Shown: positions 1 to 8,348 of the stretch, piece after piece
How positions within the stretch are numbered: position 1 is the first letter of the stretch
Layout: every line of letters starts with the position of its first letter
Assembly: GCA_965223035.1 (NCBI GenBank)
Contig: OZ244980.1
Location: 682,001 to 746,000 of the forward strand
Length of the DNA: 64,000 nt
From: CAMDPA01 sp965223035
GTDB lineage: Bacteria; Pseudomonadota; Alphaproteobacteria; Rhizobiales; Hyphomicrobiaceae
Reading direction: 5' to 3'
The notes under the pieces: model-generated
Database searches by the model: none
What the model was told of the DNA's origin: nothing
What the model saw: the letters and a program-made list of their open reading frames with translations, nothing else
Translations under genes and position numbers: made by a program

Positions 1-2
1 AA

Positions 3-188
3 CTCGGTGTCCCACACGATCTCGATAATGAGGCCCTCAAAGCCCATTACCTGAAGCTGGTGCGCGACAACCATCCTGACGCGCTTGCCGCCAAGGGCCT
101 TGCCAAGGAGTTGCAGGACGTTGCCGCGCGCAAGCTTGCTGCAATAAATGCCGCCTGGGATCAGATCGCCAAGGAGCGGGGGCTGTGA
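3..188 (+). CDS. J-domain protein, C-terminal end (5' truncated, DjlA-like)
   Basis: The reading frame is open from the window edge to a TGA at 186-188 and gives about 61 residues. It holds a typical J-domain core: LKAHYLKLVRDNHPD with the invariant HPD tripeptide, then a helix ending in NAAWDQIAKERGL. The J-domain is the last part of the protein, which is the arrangement of DjlA/TerB-J proteins, DnaK co-chaperones anchored at the inner membrane. The upstream part is outside the window, so the subfamily is not certain. The stop overlaps the next start (TGATG), so the two genes are probably translationally coupled. Confidence 0.8.
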   Translation, partial: LGVPHDLDNEALKAHYLKLVRDNHPDALAAKGLAKELQDVAARKLAAINAAWDQIAKERGL

Positions 189-979
189 TGCTGGCACCGG
201 ACTCCAGGCTCGTGGGCTCGGTTCGTTCGACGCCCAATGTCGGGGAACGTCGGGCAGGATTGCGCCCGCATTTGCTTATTATGCATTACACGGGCCTGCC
301 GACCCTTGAACGTTCCCTGCAGGTGCTCAGCGACCCTGCTTGTGCCGTTTCCGCCCACTATGTGATCGCCGACGATGGTCATATCATCCAAATGGTGCCG
401 GAGCGGTTGCGCGCCTGGCATGCTGGGGTGTCGATGTGGGCGGGACAATCCGACGTCAACTCGGTGTCGATCGGGATTGAAATCCAGAACCCGGGTCCAA
501 GTGGCGGCTACCCGGACTTTGGCGACCGTCAGATGGCGGCGGTGCGCGACCTGTCCTTGGACATTTGCCGGCGCCATGACATTTCGGCGCGGAACGTCCT
601 GGCGCATTCGGACGTGGCTCCAGCGCGCAAGGCTGATCCGGGCGAGAAATTCGATTGGGCCTTGCTGGCGCGGGAGGGTATTGGGCACTGGGTGGAGCCG
701 GAACCGCTCCGTTGTTGCGGGGACTGGTCGTTACAGATCGGTTGTGCCGGGGAGCAGGTGCAAGCGCTGCAGCGGCAATTGGCCGCCTATGGGTATGGCA
801 TCGAAGCGACGGGAGACTTCGATGAGTGGACGGGTCTTGTGGTCAAGGCCTTTCAGCTGCATTTTCGGCCCGCTCGGGTGGACGGCCGGTTCGACTTGTC
901 AACGGCGCGAACACTCGACAGGTTGATTTCGGCGTTGCCTGGGGGCCGCGGTGACGGCTCAAGTGGTCTCGACAATTGA
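188..979 (+). CDS. N-acetylmuramoyl-L-alanine amidase with peptidoglycan-binding domain (AmiD-like)
   Basis: 263 residues. The first two thirds are an Amidase_2/PGRP-type zinc amidase, which cuts the bond between N-acetylmuramic acid and L-alanine of the stem peptide. The expected zinc ligands are visible: His33 (in LLIMHYT), His140 (LAHSDVAP) and Asp150 (KADPG). The rest, from about residue 180, fits a PG_binding_1 module (GEQVQALQRQL ... GDFDEWTGLVVKAFQLHF). No clear signal peptide is seen at the N-terminus, as in several alphaproteobacterial homologues, so localisation is open. I chose ATG 188 because AAGGAG lies at 171-176 and the start overlaps the stop of the J-domain gene; GTG 185 is an alternative in the same frame. 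Confidence 0.88.
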   Translation: MLAPDSRLVGSVRSTPNVGERRAGLRPHLLIMHYTGLPTLERSLQVLSDPACAVSAHYVIADDGHIIQMVPERLRAWHAGVSMWAGQSDVNSVSIGIEIQNPGPSGGYPDFGDRQMAAVRDLSLDICRRHDISARNVLAHSDVAPARKADPGEKFDWALLAREGIGHWVEPEPLRCCGDWSLQIGCAGEQVQALQRQLAAYGYGIEATGDFDEWTGLVVKAFQLHFRPARVDGRFDLSTARTLDRLISALPGGRGDGSSGLDN

Positions 980-1104
980 ACGTAACTTCAACACTGATCC
1001 GGATCTCGCCGTTTGCTCAACAACGGCTGGCGGCGTCCGGTGCTGTCCGGCGCGGCATCGATCCGCGGCCCTGGCGGCGACCGGCTAAAGCGAGGGGGCA
1101 CTGA

Positions 1105-1920
1105 TTGGCTATTCCATTTCCGCAGATTGACCCGGTCGCCCTGCAAGTGGGACCGATCGCCATTCGATGGTACGGGCTCGCCTACGCGGCTGGGTTTCTC
1201 GGCGGCTGGTATTATATCTCTCGGCTGATCAAAAATCCGACTCTATGGTCTGAGGTGAAGCCCCCGCCGCCGGCGACTGCCATCGATTCGTTGATCATAT
1301 ATGTGGTGTTGGGCGTGGTGATCGGTGGTCGCCTGGGGCACGTGCTGTTTTATGAGCCAAGCTTTTATCTTCAACATCCCCTCGAGATCCTGCAGCCCTG
1401 GAAAGGGGGCATGGCGTTCCACGGCGGACTGATCGGAACCATTATCGCCATTTGGCTGTTCGCGCGCATCCATCATGTCGCCGTCTGGAGCGTCTTTGAT
1501 TTGGCTGCGGCGGCGGTTCCCATCGGGATCGGTCTGGGCCGGCTGGCCAATTTTATCAATGGTGAGGTGGTCGGATCTGTAAGCAGTGTGCCGTGGGCGA
1601 TGGTGTTTCCAAACTGGGGACCGGAAGCGCGCCACCCGGCGATGCTGTATGAGGCCGTGCTGGAGGGGGCGGTGCTGTTCGGCGTGCTCTATTGGCTGAT
1701 TCACAATCGTTTCACACTGCGTTGGCCCGGTTTGACCTCGGGCTGGTTTCTGCTGCTTTACGGCGCGTTTCGGATCTTCTGCGAGCTATTTAAGATCGCA
1801 GATTTCCGCCTTGTGCTGCCACCGGCTCCGATCACCAAGGGCATGGTGCTCAGCCTGCCGATGCTGCTGCTTGGCCTCTTGCTGGTCTATCTCTTCAAAC
1901 CACGGCAGGCGACGGCTTGA
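1105..1920 (+). CDS. lgt: Phosphatidylglycerol--prolipoprotein diacylglyceryl transferase
   Basis: 271 residues, the usual length. Lgt moves diacylglycerol from phosphatidylglycerol to the lipobox cysteine of prolipoproteins in the inner membrane, the first step of lipoprotein maturation. The sequence has about seven hydrophobic segments, the MAFHGG segment with the conserved His106, and the Lgt signature GRLANFINGEVVG at 145-157 containing the essential Arg146. The start is TTG 1105, behind a purine-rich GAGGGGG at 1092-1098; no in-frame ATG gives the full conserved N-terminus. The stop is only five bases from the stop of the convergent antiporter gene. Confidence 0.95.
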   Translation: MAIPFPQIDPVALQVGPIAIRWYGLAYAAGFLGGWYYISRLIKNPTLWSEVKPPPPATAIDSLIIYVVLGVVIGGRLGHVLFYEPSFYLQHPLEILQPWKGGMAFHGGLIGTIIAIWLFARIHHVAVWSVFDLAAAAVPIGIGLGRLANFINGEVVGSVSSVPWAMVFPNWGPEARHPAMLYEAVLEGAVLFGVLYWLIHNRFTLRWPGLTSGWFLLLYGAFRIFCELFKIADFRLVLPPAPITKGMVLSLPMLLLGLLLVYLFKPRQATA

Positions 1921-1925
1921 CCACA

Positions 1926-3089
1926 TCATTCAGCCTCGCCCACCTTAGTTAGGGCGAGCTGAGTGAGCACCGGGCCCACCAGTTCGAACACCACCGTGGT
2001 TCCGATCACGATGGCCATCAGCGATTGTTTGAGATCGGGCAGGTGATTGCTGGCCACCAGCGCCATGCCCAAAGCAACGCCGGCCTGTGGGATCAGGGCC
2101 AAGCCGATCCACCGGCGATAGATTGGATCGGCCTCGGCAAGCATGGCGCCGAGCCAGCCACCAACCAGGCGCGAGCCGGTGCGTAAGACCACATAGGCGA
2201 GGCCGATGAACCCGATTGTCTGTAGGCTGCCCAATTGCAGTGCAGCGCCAGCGAGGACAAAGAACAGGATCATGAAAGGCCATTCGATGTGCTCGATCTC
2301 GTGAAAAGGCCGGTTGTGGTGACGCGCAACATTGACCACAACGGCGCCGGCCACCATGCCTGCCAACAAAAACGAGACCTCAAGCCAGATCGCCAGCGCG
2401 GCGCACAAAAACACGACACCCAAGGCTTCCACCTGGACCGGCTCGCCTTCGTGCAGCCGGCCGGTCAGGAGCGCGGCCGGGAGGCCGACAACGGCGCCGA
2501 TGACAAGCGCGCCACCTGCCTCCCAAAGCCCACCCAGCAGTATCGCCCAGCCACCGTCACCGGCGATCGATTTTGCCAGCACAAGCAGCAGACTGAACAC
2601 GATCAGCCCCCAGGCATCGTCGATCGCCACGATGCCCATCAGCACGTCCGTAAAAGGACCCTCAGCCCGCGTTTGGCGTATCACGTCATGGGTGGCGGCC
2701 GGCGCGGTCGCCGTGGCAATGCCGGCCAGAACCAGCGCGAGCAGGATCGGGGTGCCGAGCGCGATCAGCCCGACGGCAACCACTATCACCGTCACGCCGA
2801 CTACGGTCAGCGATACGATTATGATCACATCGCCATGATCGCGCAGGGCGTCGCGCGAGAGCTTTCCGCCCAACAAAAAGGCCACCATGGTCAAGGCGAC
2901 GGTGGCTAGCAGCTCATACCAGGCCTGAACGGCGGAAGGCAGCAGATCGAGACCCGACTGTCCGATTGCGAAGCCGATGAGAATGAGCAGCGTTACGCGG
3001 GGTAGCTTGGTCCGCCGACCAATTTCGTCCGCGGCCAATCCGACCAGTAGCAGGCCCCCCAGAACGAGCAGTGTGAGATGCGTTTCCAT
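1926..3089 (-). CDS. CPA2-type sodium(cation)/proton antiporter
   Basis: 387 residues, almost entirely hydrophobic with about 12 membrane segments and no C-terminal RCK/TrkA-N domain. Two family hallmarks of CPA2/NhaA-fold exchangers are present: the unwound-helix stretch GIATATAPAATHD near 123-135 and the acidic pair IDDAWG at Asp157-Asp158, the ion-binding site of electrogenic members. The function is therefore proton-coupled exchange of a monovalent cation at the inner membrane; the ion cannot be told. It runs convergently towards lgt. ATG 3089 is the only sensible start. Confidence 0.85.
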   Translation of the reverse strand: METHLTLLVLGGLLLVGLAADEIGRRTKLPRVTLLILIGFAIGQSGLDLLPSAVQAWYELLATVALTMVAFLLGGKLSRDALRDHGDVIIIVSLTVVGVTVIVVAVGLIALGTPILLALVLAGIATATAPAATHDVIRQTRAEGPFTDVLMGIVAIDDAWGLIVFSLLLVLAKSIAGDGGWAILLGGLWEAGGALVIGAVVGLPAALLTGRLHEGEPVQVEALGVVFLCAALAIWLEVSFLLAGMVAGAVVVNVARHHNRPFHEIEHIEWPFMILFFVLAGAALQLGSLQTIGFIGLAYVVLRTGSRLVGGWLGAMLAEADPIYRRWIGLALIPQAGVALGMALVASNHLPDLKQSLMAIVIGTTVVFELVGPVLTQLALTKVGEAE

Positions 3090-3861
3090 ACCGGTTTTCA
3101 GTCTGAGATGATTTGCGCTGTAAACGGGTTAGCCTTACCGGCACGCTCCCCCACGCTGCCACCTTATGGCACGATGGTGTGGGTGGTGGGCAGCAGGAGG
3201 GTTTCCGTCAACTCCGAAACGCTCCAGCCCCGATTCGGCTGACGGCAATGCTCGGCAAGGTGGCGTGGTCGCGTCAACCGCGTCGTGCCGCAACGACGAT
3301 GCCGGCGCTTCGCTGGCGGCAACACACACACGTCGCCGCTGCCACCAAGCTCGTGCAGTCGCCGGTAACGTCGCCAGTTACGTTGGCGTTTGGGTCCCAT
3401 TGATGTCATCGATGTCATCCCAGGGGCAACGGTGTTTTGGCCCGCCACGCGGGCTCCCAAGTGCTTGGGATCGAATGGCGCGGAGGCCTGGCCGCAGGCG
3501 GTGTCCTGACGGCCCAGGGAACATATCGCGCTTGATATGATGCTGAACGGCTGTCATCACGGTATCTTTCTACCGCTCGCCGGGCGGTCGTCGGTTTTTG
3601 CTTGCTGAGCTCAATCGGTGCCCTGTGGGTCCGCGTCCTTCCGCCACCACGCAGCAAAACGTCTGTTTGTTGATGGGAGATGATGGCGCGATCCAAAAAT
3701 TTGATGGTTGGCGGCGCGATCGGCCGCACTGGGACGGACCGATCGTCTGGGCGAAGACTGGGCACCTGGGAGGGCGATGCCGACGGCGGCGGCGACGAGA
3801 GCTTAAGGCGCGGTGACGGATAAGCTTCGGTGACTGCGGTCGACAAAACGGATGAACAGCG
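3090..3861. other. Intergenic region without a convincing gene
   Basis: About 770 bases between divergent genes. Several open frames exist on both strands, but their translations are arginine/proline-rich shadow-like sequences without domain signals. A short GC hairpin (ACCGC at 3572-3576 pairing with GCGGT at 3584-3588) is followed by TTTTT at 3595-3599. This could be a rho-independent terminator of a plus-strand transcript starting around 3400, so a small RNA is possible but unsupported. The right end must hold the promoter of the protease gene at 3862. Confidence 0.4.
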
Positions 3862-4677
3862 ATGGATTTCATTTCCCTACTTTGGATCGCGATTTTGCTA
3901 ATGGCTTTGCAGCCGATCTTGATGGGGCGCTGGTTCGCCTATCAGCGTATTCAAGTTATTCGGGCCATGGAGAAACGCCGAAAGTCCCGCGTCATCACGA
4001 TGATCCATCGTCAGGAAAGGCGCAGCTTGTTCGGCTTTTCGGTTTCGCGACACATCGATCTCGAAGACGCTCAGACCATTATTGCGGCGATCAAGGAAAC
4101 GCCACGCGACATGCCGATCGACTTGGTGATTCATACCCCGGGCGGCTTGGTTCTCGCCGCCATGCAAATCGCCCGCGCATTGGAGGCGCATCCGGCCAAG
4201 GCGACCGTTTTTGTACCGGTCTACGCCATGTCGGGAGGGACGCTGATTGCCCTTGCTGCGGACGAAATCGTGTTGGGCGAGTTTTCCGTGCTCGGTCCGA
4301 TTGATCCGCAAATAGCCGGATTTCCCGCGGCGAGCATTGTCAAGGCGCGCGATTGTAAGCCGGCAAAGGAGGTGTTCGATCTCACGCTGGTGCTCGCCGA
4401 CATCAGCGAGAAGGCCTTGGCTCAGGTCAAGCGTGGGGCGGTTGAGCTATTGACGCCGCAAATGGAGCAGGCCAAGGCTGAAGCGCTGGCCGACAAGCTC
4501 GCCGGCGGACAGTGGACGCACGATTATGCGCTGACGGCCACGGAGGCCACAGAGATCGGCCTGCCCGTCACGGTCGGCATGCCGATGGACGTGATGGAGC
4601 TGATGAAACTGTATCCGCAACCGGTGCAACGGTCGGGCATCGAATATCTGCCGATTGATATCCCCCGTAACAGATGA
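3862..4677 (+). CDS. SDH_sah/SppA-like membrane serine protease (Clp-fold)
   Basis: 271 residues. An N-terminal membrane helix (about residues 4-25) is followed by a ClpP/crotonase-fold domain of the SDH_sah (serine dehydrogenase proteinase) type, related to SppA signal peptide peptidases. Supporting motifs are LVIHTPGGLVLAAMQIARAL and VYAMSGGTLIALAADEIVLG, where Ser124 is the predicted nucleophile; a downstream Lys of the dyad is likely but not assigned. It is probably anchored in the inner membrane and may cleave membrane peptides. ATG 3862 is the start that keeps the hydrophobic anchor. It stands alone on this strand. Confidence 0.85.
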   Translation: MDFISLLWIAILLMALQPILMGRWFAYQRIQVIRAMEKRRKSRVITMIHRQERRSLFGFSVSRHIDLEDAQTIIAAIKETPRDMPIDLVIHTPGGLVLAAMQIARALEAHPAKATVFVPVYAMSGGTLIALAADEIVLGEFSVLGPIDPQIAGFPAASIVKARDCKPAKEVFDLTLVLADISEKALAQVKRGAVELLTPQMEQAKAEALADKLAGGQWTHDYALTATEATEIGLPVTVGMPMDVMELMKLYPQPVQRSGIEYLPIDIPRNR

Positions 4678-4844
4678 GGTTTTAGGTCAGTCGCCTGATG
4701 TCGGTTGCGTCAGGAGTCTGGCAGACAATGAAATCCGGTTCTGAATACAATTCGTCCTGCGAAACACGTTCGCGCGGAGCTCGATTTGCAGTTGGGGTTC
4801 CAGCGCGCGTCAGTCGCAATAAGCTCTTTGACAGGTGAAACCTA

Positions 4845-5348
4845 TCAGCATGCGCTGAAAGGTGGGTTTGACGGCGCCATCGAGCACGCCAACGCTGGCG
4901 CCTGGCAGCGAGCCTCCAAAAAATGTCGGCCGCCATGCTTGCAATTGTCCGCTGCGTACAAAACGGTCACCGGCTCCGAGATTGCGTGCGAGCAAACCGA
5001 AAGCCCGATCGCAAACTCTGCCGTCGGCTCCGTCAGTAGGTCCGAAACGATAGTCACCATGACCGGGCGCTTGGTGCAGGCGTCGATGTCGATGTTGTTG
5101 TCGCCCTTCAGCCGGCCGGCGACAGTTTGGAGGGACGAGCAGCGATCGAGCGGGGCGGCATTCGCGGTCTCGGTCATCAATGCCATCAAGGTATCCGCGT
5201 TGGCGCAGCGTACGGCCAGTTCGGCCCGACACCAGGGCTCATCGGTCCGATTTGCAGCCGCCTTAGAGCAACCTGCCTTTAATCGGAATCGGAACGATCC
5301 CGATTTAAGGCGCGATGATCTAGCGTTTGCTGCCGGCAGCTCAAGCAC
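4845..5348 (-). CDS. Doubtful small ORF, possible gene remnant
   Basis: An open frame of up to 167 residues. Its 5' part runs through the palindromic repeat at 5264-5322, so the stated start cannot be original. The downstream part (from about 5260 to the stop) is less arginine-rich than most shadow frames here and has several cysteines and a stretch VMVTIVSDLLTEPTAEFAIG that could be folded protein. No family is recognised. It may be a decayed gene whose start was lost when the repeat inserted, or simply chance. The rest of 4678-5263 shows nothing else. Confidence 0.2.
   Translation of the reverse strand: MLELPAANARSSRLKSGSFRFRLKAGCSKAAANRTDEPWCRAELAVRCANADTLMALMTETANAAPLDRCSSLQTVAGRLKGDNNIDIDACTKRPVMVTIVSDLLTEPTAEFAIGLSVCSHAISEPVTVLYAADNCKHGGRHFLEARCQAPALACSMAPSNPPFSAC
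5264..5322 (+). repeat. Palindromic TA-bounded repeat, single unit (copy 1)
   Basis: 59 bp. The left end is of type A (TAGAGCAACCTGCC) and the right end of type B (reverse complement TAGATCATCGCGCC). The inner arms TTTAATCGG / CCGATTTAA form a long hairpin. The strand given follows A-to-B orientation. Confidence 0.9.
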
Positions 5349-5844
5349 CGGTTGATGGATTGTGTTGGCTACGACGGTTCTCTACGGCGTCTGACATCCG
5401 AAAACAAATTCCGGCCCCGTATTCTCTTGTGGCATCGGTTCAAACAACTGACACGCAACCCGGTTGCGCGTGAGGTTCATCAACAAAACAGTTTTTAAAA
5501 TTTATGCATCCGCATCCTTACCGCTGGCGGCCATGGACGGCACTTGGTGTGGGACGGTCTTTGGGTGGAGTGTGGGCGTATGAGATCGAGCTCCCGCTGG
5601 GTTGCCGGGCGCATTTATTGTCGTGAACAGCGTGGCGGATGGTTAAGCTCGCACGATGGTCGCCATGAAGCCGATCAGCTTGGCACTTGCGGACAACGAG
5701 GTCACGGTTTGACTCGGTCCATCGGCAGCCGGTAAATCGACTTTGCCTGGCGCGCTCAACCACCTGTTCGCGCCATCGCGTGGCCAGGTCGGTGTTCGCG
5801 CTATCGGCCGTTTGCCGTCCGGTTGGCAGCAGCTTTAAGCGAAC
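5323..5844. other. Intergenic region, nothing recognised
   Basis: About 520 bases downstream of the porin gene. No open frame with a believable protein and no RNA gene is seen. The stretch 5400-5520 is noticeably AT-richer than its surroundings. Confidence 0.4.
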
Positions 5845-7212
5845 TTACCAGTCAATCTGGGCGCGCAAACCGATGCCCCTGATTTTAGCACCGTCATTCG
5901 CGCCGCCTTCGATTTTGGACACGCTATACTGAAGCTTAATGGCGGTGTAGTCGGTGGTCCACCAGTTGAGGCCAAGCAGCCAAGTTTTTTGCTTGCCACA
6001 CAGGTTGCAGTCCTCAAACCCACCTTGGGCGATCGCGTCGGCCTTGTCGGTCAGGTCCAGCCCATCATAGCGGCCAGCGATCTGCCAGGCGCCATAGCCA
6101 CGGTTTTCACCACGCAGCTGCAGCGGCCTCAACACCTTGACGCGTTCGAACGCGCCCGAGCCCGCGCTGTAGCGCCGCTGTTCGCCGGTCAGGAACAAGC
6201 TGGCGTCGACATACCAGCCGCGATAGATTGGGCTGACCGGAGCCACATGATAAGGCAGGTCCGCCTTAAGCTGCGCATACTCGCCTTGTATCGAGAACGG
6301 CCCGGCAACAAACGCCGCCTCGAGGACGAACATGTCATCGCTATCGGCGATGCGGTCGGTATTGATGAAGCGATCGGCTAAGTGAAGATCGGCGCCGCGT
6401 TCACGATACCGAAACAGCTCTGCGACATGGTTCTTTCGCTTCAGGCCAGCGTTCCGGTTGCGGTAGCTCGCGCCCAGATGCACAACATATCTGTCTGTTT
6501 TAATCGGTGCGACGGTGCCGCGGACGGCTAACGCGGTGGAAGCGTCGAACCAGGTTTGTTGAGCATCGCTGGAGCTTCCGTAATAGCCGGTCTGGAACGA
6601 CCAGTGATCGCCACCAAGCAGAAGGCCGACACCGAATTGACGATCCAACGTGAAGGCGTTGGTGAAGGCGGCGCGCTCCAGGAAGGTGATAAACCGCGAG
6701 CTGGTCACCTGCTCGAGTGAATTGTGGACGTAGAAATTGCCAATCAGCAGCTCGGACTTTTTGATCCGGTCCGGAAACCACTTGGGCGCGTAGGCCACGT
6801 AGGCATCTTTGATGGTCGCATCACCGCCGGCCAAGTCGATCTCGAACTTGTATTGCCAATCGTAGAACACGTGGCCTTCGACACCTAAACGTGCGCGGCG
6901 CAACTCGACGCCATTAATGTCTCGCCGCGTGGTAACCGGCCGGTCCTGGTCGATGCTGGCGGCGTCCGCTTGGACGCGGCCACGCACCTTGAACCTCCAC
7001 CGGCCGTCCTTGCTGGAGATCGCAGGTGCACCGTTCCAGCTTATGTTGGCTTCATCGAGCTGACGGTGAATTTCCCCCATCTGTGCTTGCAGGTCGTGCA
7101 ACTTCGATTCATGTCGCCGAACATCCGCGCTCGCAGAAGCGGCGCCTGACACGAGCAACGCCAACGTACCGGCCGCGCCGAACAGGCGAGGACTCATTGG
7201 CTTCGTGATCAT
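5845..7212 (-). CDS. Phosphate-selective porin O/P-type outer membrane protein
   Basis: 455 residues from ATG 7212 (TTG 7224 in frame is possible, but GGGGA sits six bases before the ATG). A signal peptide (LFGAAGTLALLVSGAASASA) leads into a short coiled-coil segment (HESKLHDLQAQMGEIHRQLD) and then a beta-barrel of the OprP/OprO family (PF07396). The family's typical start of the barrel, GRWRFKVRGRVQADAA, and the stretch ELRRARLGVEGHVFYDWQYK are clear. The protein ends in an aromatic residue, as outer membrane barrels do. The family transports phosphate or polyphosphate, but sequence alone does not prove that here. It is monocistronic; no Pho box was identified. Confidence 0.87.
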   Translation of the reverse strand: MITKPMSPRLFGAAGTLALLVSGAASASADVRRHESKLHDLQAQMGEIHRQLDEANISWNGAPAISSKDGRWRFKVRGRVQADAASIDQDRPVTTRRDINGVELRRARLGVEGHVFYDWQYKFEIDLAGGDATIKDAYVAYAPKWFPDRIKKSELLIGNFYVHNSLEQVTSSRFITFLERAAFTNAFTLDRQFGVGLLLGGDHWSFQTGYYGSSSDAQQTWFDASTALAVRGTVAPIKTDRYVVHLGASYRNRNAGLKRKNHVAELFRYRERGADLHLADRFINTDRIADSDDMFVLEAAFVAGPFSIQGEYAQLKADLPYHVAPVSPIYRGWYVDASLFLTGEQRRYSAGSGAFERVKVLRPLQLRGENRGYGAWQIAGRYDGLDLTDKADAIAQGGFEDCNLCGKQKTWLLGLNWWTTDYTAIKLQYSVSKIEGGANDGAKIRGIGLRAQIDW

Positions 7213-7372
7213 GCTGGTCCCCAATTGAAAAAAACATCGTCAATATTTAGAGGGGATTCGCGCCGAGTAGCGCGAGCAAAAACCGATGCACTTTTTGCTT
7301 TGGAGCACAACAATTGGTGGTGGCGATGCTTTCGGGCTACAATCAATCACAAAATCCGGTATTGCACGACGC

Positions 7373-7510
7373 TAGAGCAACCGGCCTTTAATCGGAATCG
7401 GAACGATCCCGATTAAAGGCAGAAAGTTGCTCACCACTTTAAGGCGCGATGATCTTTGCGCCTTGGATCGGAACCGGCTTTGCGGATCCGATTTAAGGCT
7501 CGATGATCTA
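7373..7510 (+). repeat. Palindromic TA-bounded repeat, double unit (copy 2)
   Basis: 138 bp. Two hairpins are joined by the connector TTGCTCACCACTTTAAGG. It lies between the divergent porin gene and the tRNA region, with A-to-B orientation. Confidence 0.9.
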
Positions 7511-7965
7511 TTGTGGCGAAATCGAAAAAAGCCGAAGATGAAAATGAGCCGTTCTGCCTTGGCTGCGTTTTAGCGGTGATCGGTCATTTCCCGGAGGTGG
7601 ACGGTGCGGTTACATGCGGCTGCGCCAATCATTGTTGGGATTTGCCACGCGCTCAGATGCGTGTGCGGAAATTTGGTCGGCAGCCCAATCCTTAGGCAAG
7701 TCCGGGCTGAGTGTGACGTCGTTGCTTGGAGCGTTTCAGCCAACACTGTTACGCACGAATGAGGGTCAGCGCCGTGAACGTAGCGGGTGCAAGCAAAGCC
7801 GGTCAGCTGTCCTTGGCGCAAACCTGAACCGGCAGCAACCGACAGATCGCGGGCCGGACGCGGAGGATAACCTCGTGGGTGGTGCCGTTGCCGCGAACAG
7901 CTGGTTCAGTCCGGCACGTGTCCCGCGATCTTGGCCAAACATCCGATGGGCCATTCGGATGCGTT
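7511..7965. other. Intergenic region with one weak small ORF
   Basis: A plus-strand frame at 7513-7695 (GTG start, 60 residues, MAKSKKAEDENEPFCLGCVL...) has a lysine/glutamate-rich start followed by five cysteines and two histidines. It starts three bases after the repeat ends, has no clear ribosome binding site and matches nothing I know; I would not call it a gene without expression data. Nothing else is seen. Confidence 0.3.
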
Positions 7966-8039
7966 TGGAGCGGGTGAAGGGAATCGAACCCTCGTCATCA
8001 GCTTGGAAGGCTGTTGCTCTACCATTGAGCTACACCCGC
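7966..8039 (-). tRNA. tRNA-Gly (anticodon UCC)
   Basis: On the minus strand the sequence folds as a full cloverleaf of 74 nt. The acceptor arm GCGGGTG pairs with CACCCGC. The D-loop region is TAGCTCAATGGTAGAGCA, the anticodon loop CTTCCAA gives anticodon TCC, and the T-loop is GGTTCGATTCC. The discriminator is U, as expected for bacterial tRNA-Gly, and CCA is encoded at 7966-7968. Confidence 0.97.
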
Positions 8040-8348
8040 AAAACCCCATGATCGCCGCATCAGTTAGCCGAAAACGGCGCCAGAACACAACCCAGAACGG
8101 GCACAGAACGGATCGAGACTGGTCCAATCAAGCGCTGGATGGTGGCATAGGTCAAACCCCGGCTTCCCGTCAGGTTGCGGCGGATCGATCGAACAGCCCG
8201 TTCGCCGCCACCAACAAGGTCAATGAAAATCCCTGGTACACCTTGTATATTGACACTGGATTGACACTGGAAGCTCGACGCTTGCGGGCCGAACCGATAC
8301 CGCACGGCTCGCACGCGTGGCTCGGCACAAGGTCGTGGATATAACGGT
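8040..8348. other. Divergent promoter region between tRNA-Gly and monooxygenase
   Basis: About 310 bases with no gene. It contains an 11-bp tandem direct repeat (ATTGACACTGG twice, about 8253-8274) upstream of the monooxygenase gene. It also holds three spaced CAGAAC words at about 8080-8110, near the likely tRNA promoter. Either could be a regulator site; no known operator is recognised. Confidence 0.35.

Noticed and set aside
2235..2909. Long plus-strand frame (224 codons) opposite the antiporter gene
   Set aside because: It is the antisense shadow of a strongly supported membrane protein gene; its translation is rich in Gln, Arg and His without any domain.
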